A stretch of DNA of 7,836 bases from Candidatus Omnitrophota bacterium. Lineage in GTDB: Bacteria; Omnitrophota; Gorgyraeia; Gygaellales; Profunditerraquicolaceae. The position numbers were made by a program, and so were the translations under genes. The stretch spans positions 1 to 7,836 of the forward strand of contig JAQTNM010000067.1 in the NCBI GenBank assembly GCA_028713875.1. Reading direction: 5' to 3'. The notes below the pieces were generated by a model. It did no database searches, had not been told where the DNA came from, and saw only the letters and a list, made by a program, of their open reading frames with translations. Positions 7,406 to 7,836 of the stretch are shown here, piece after piece. Every line of letters starts with the position of its first letter. Within the stretch, counting starts at the first letter, position 1.

Positions 7406-7836
7406 TTATTTAATCAGTTTGGATATTTTATCGCCGAACAGCCTGACGATATCGTTATAAGTAACGAGTAAAACCAAAGACAAAAGCAGGGTCATTCCCA
7501 GCTGGGTAACGATCCGCTCGCTCTTTATGCTTAAAGACCTGCCGCGTATCTTTTCAATAATCAAAAACATTATATGTCCTCCGTCCAGCACGGGTAAAGG
7601 CAGGAGGTTGAATATCGCAAGGCTCACGCTTAAAACCGCCAGCAGGTGCAAAAGCGCAATAGGCCCAAAGTGTGCGGCCTGTGAAGTAATATAAAAAATA
7701 CCTAATGGCCCGGTTATTGATTCCTGCAGGGATAATTGACCGGTCACCATGCGCCATAACCCCGCATAAGTAAGCACGGTCAGGCTCCACGTTCTATTTA
7801 TTGCCAAAGATAAAGATTTGAAAAATCCGTACCTGA
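7406..7836 (-). CDS. rseP: RseP-like site-2 membrane zinc metalloprotease, C-terminal part (cut by window edge)
   Basis: Intramembrane protease of the S2P family; RseP in E. coli cleaves anti-sigma factor RseA in the inner membrane. The frame is open to the right edge, so 142 C-terminal residues are visible, beginning RYGFFKSLSLAINRTWSLTV. They include the pre-membrane segment ESITGPLGIFYITSQA, a hydrophobic helix (about residues 58-75), the S2P motif NLLPLPVLDGG (N-x2-P-x-P-x-L-D-G) holding the second zinc-binding region with D84, and a last membrane helix (about 107-130) ending near YNDIVRLF. The N-terminal HExxH helix and PDZ domains lie outside the window, so activity and number of PDZ domains cannot be judged. 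An in-frame TTG at 7807 should not be taken as the start, because homology continues upstream of it. The stop is 3 bases before ispG. The substrate in this organism is unknown. Confidence 0.94.
   Translation of the reverse strand, partial: RYGFFKSLSLAINRTWSLTVLTYAGLWRMVTGQLSLQESITGPLGIFYITSQAAHFGPIALLHLLAVLSVSLAIFNLLPLPVLDGGHIMFLIIEKIRGRSLSIKSERIVTQLGMTLLLSLVLLVTYNDIVRLFGDKISKLIK

Larger units (their letters stand above)
1..7836 (-). other. Probable single operon rseP-ispG-proS-rimP-nusA-infB-trpS-scpA
   Basis: All eight genes share one direction. Junctions in transcription order are: +3, +12, -8, +17, +9, -4 and -4 bases. None leaves room for a stand-alone promoter or a stem-loop terminator with a T-run, so the genes are probably cotranscribed and several are translationally coupled. 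Both ends continue beyond the window. Promoters inside coding regions cannot be ruled out. Confidence 0.75.

Noticed and set aside
7554..7790. Minus-strand open frame of 78 codons overlapping rseP in another frame
   Set aside because: It overlaps the conserved NxxPxPxLDG region of the real gene and shows no protein-like pattern of its own.
7406..7807. Reading rseP as a complete 133-residue gene starting at TTG 7807
   Set aside because: Sequence matching the RseP family (GFFKSLSLA) continues in frame upstream to the window edge, so this is a fragment of a longer gene.

Overview
This window is a dense, one-directional stretch of bacterial chromosome. All eight recognisable genes lie on the minus strand, so transcription runs from the right edge to the left: rseP (3' part) - ispG - proS - rimP - nusA - infB - trpS - scpA (5' part). 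No stretch lacks a gene. The largest intergenic gap is 17 bases, three junctions overlap (8, 4 and 4 bases), and I see no terminator, promoter region, RNA gene, mobile element or repeat array. The simplest reading is one long operon that continues past both edges.

Right part (about 5069-7836): the C-terminal end of the RseP/S2P-type membrane metalloprotease, the iron-sulfur enzyme IspG of the MEP isoprenoid pathway, and a prolyl-tRNA synthetase. Middle (1118-5076): the widely conserved rimP-nusA-infB cluster for 30S maturation, transcription elongation/termination and translation initiation. Left part (1-1121): tryptophanyl-tRNA synthetase, overlapping infB by ATGA, then the start of the condensin-associated protein ScpA, again overlapping by ATGA. 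The rbfA and truB genes that often follow infB are absent from this position.

Organism: the MEP pathway, an RseP homologue and the rseP-ispG-proS order indicate a bacterium, more likely with a Gram-negative type envelope. Base composition looks mid-range and coding is very compact. A lineage among less-studied phyla (for example Omnitrophota or a relative) is possible, but this is a guess from gene order and I cannot confirm it.

I found no new defence, mobile or secretion system; this is core housekeeping DNA. Two points stand out inside ordinary genes. ProRS is only 416 residues: the large INS (Ala-tRNA(Pro) editing) insertion is missing and a short CX2C-X13-CX2C knuckle sits at the same place. 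TrpRS carries a CX20CX6CX2C cysteine set near its C-terminal third, closely resembling the [4Fe-4S] motif known from Thermotoga maritima TrpRS. Smaller points are a spaced [AE]H[KR]P motif in the basic N-terminal tail of IF2, a NusA with one C-terminal helix-hairpin-helix domain on a Lys/Ala/Glu linker, an extra cysteine beside the IspG cluster ligands, and clear Shine-Dalgarno sequences at only two of the seven visible starts.
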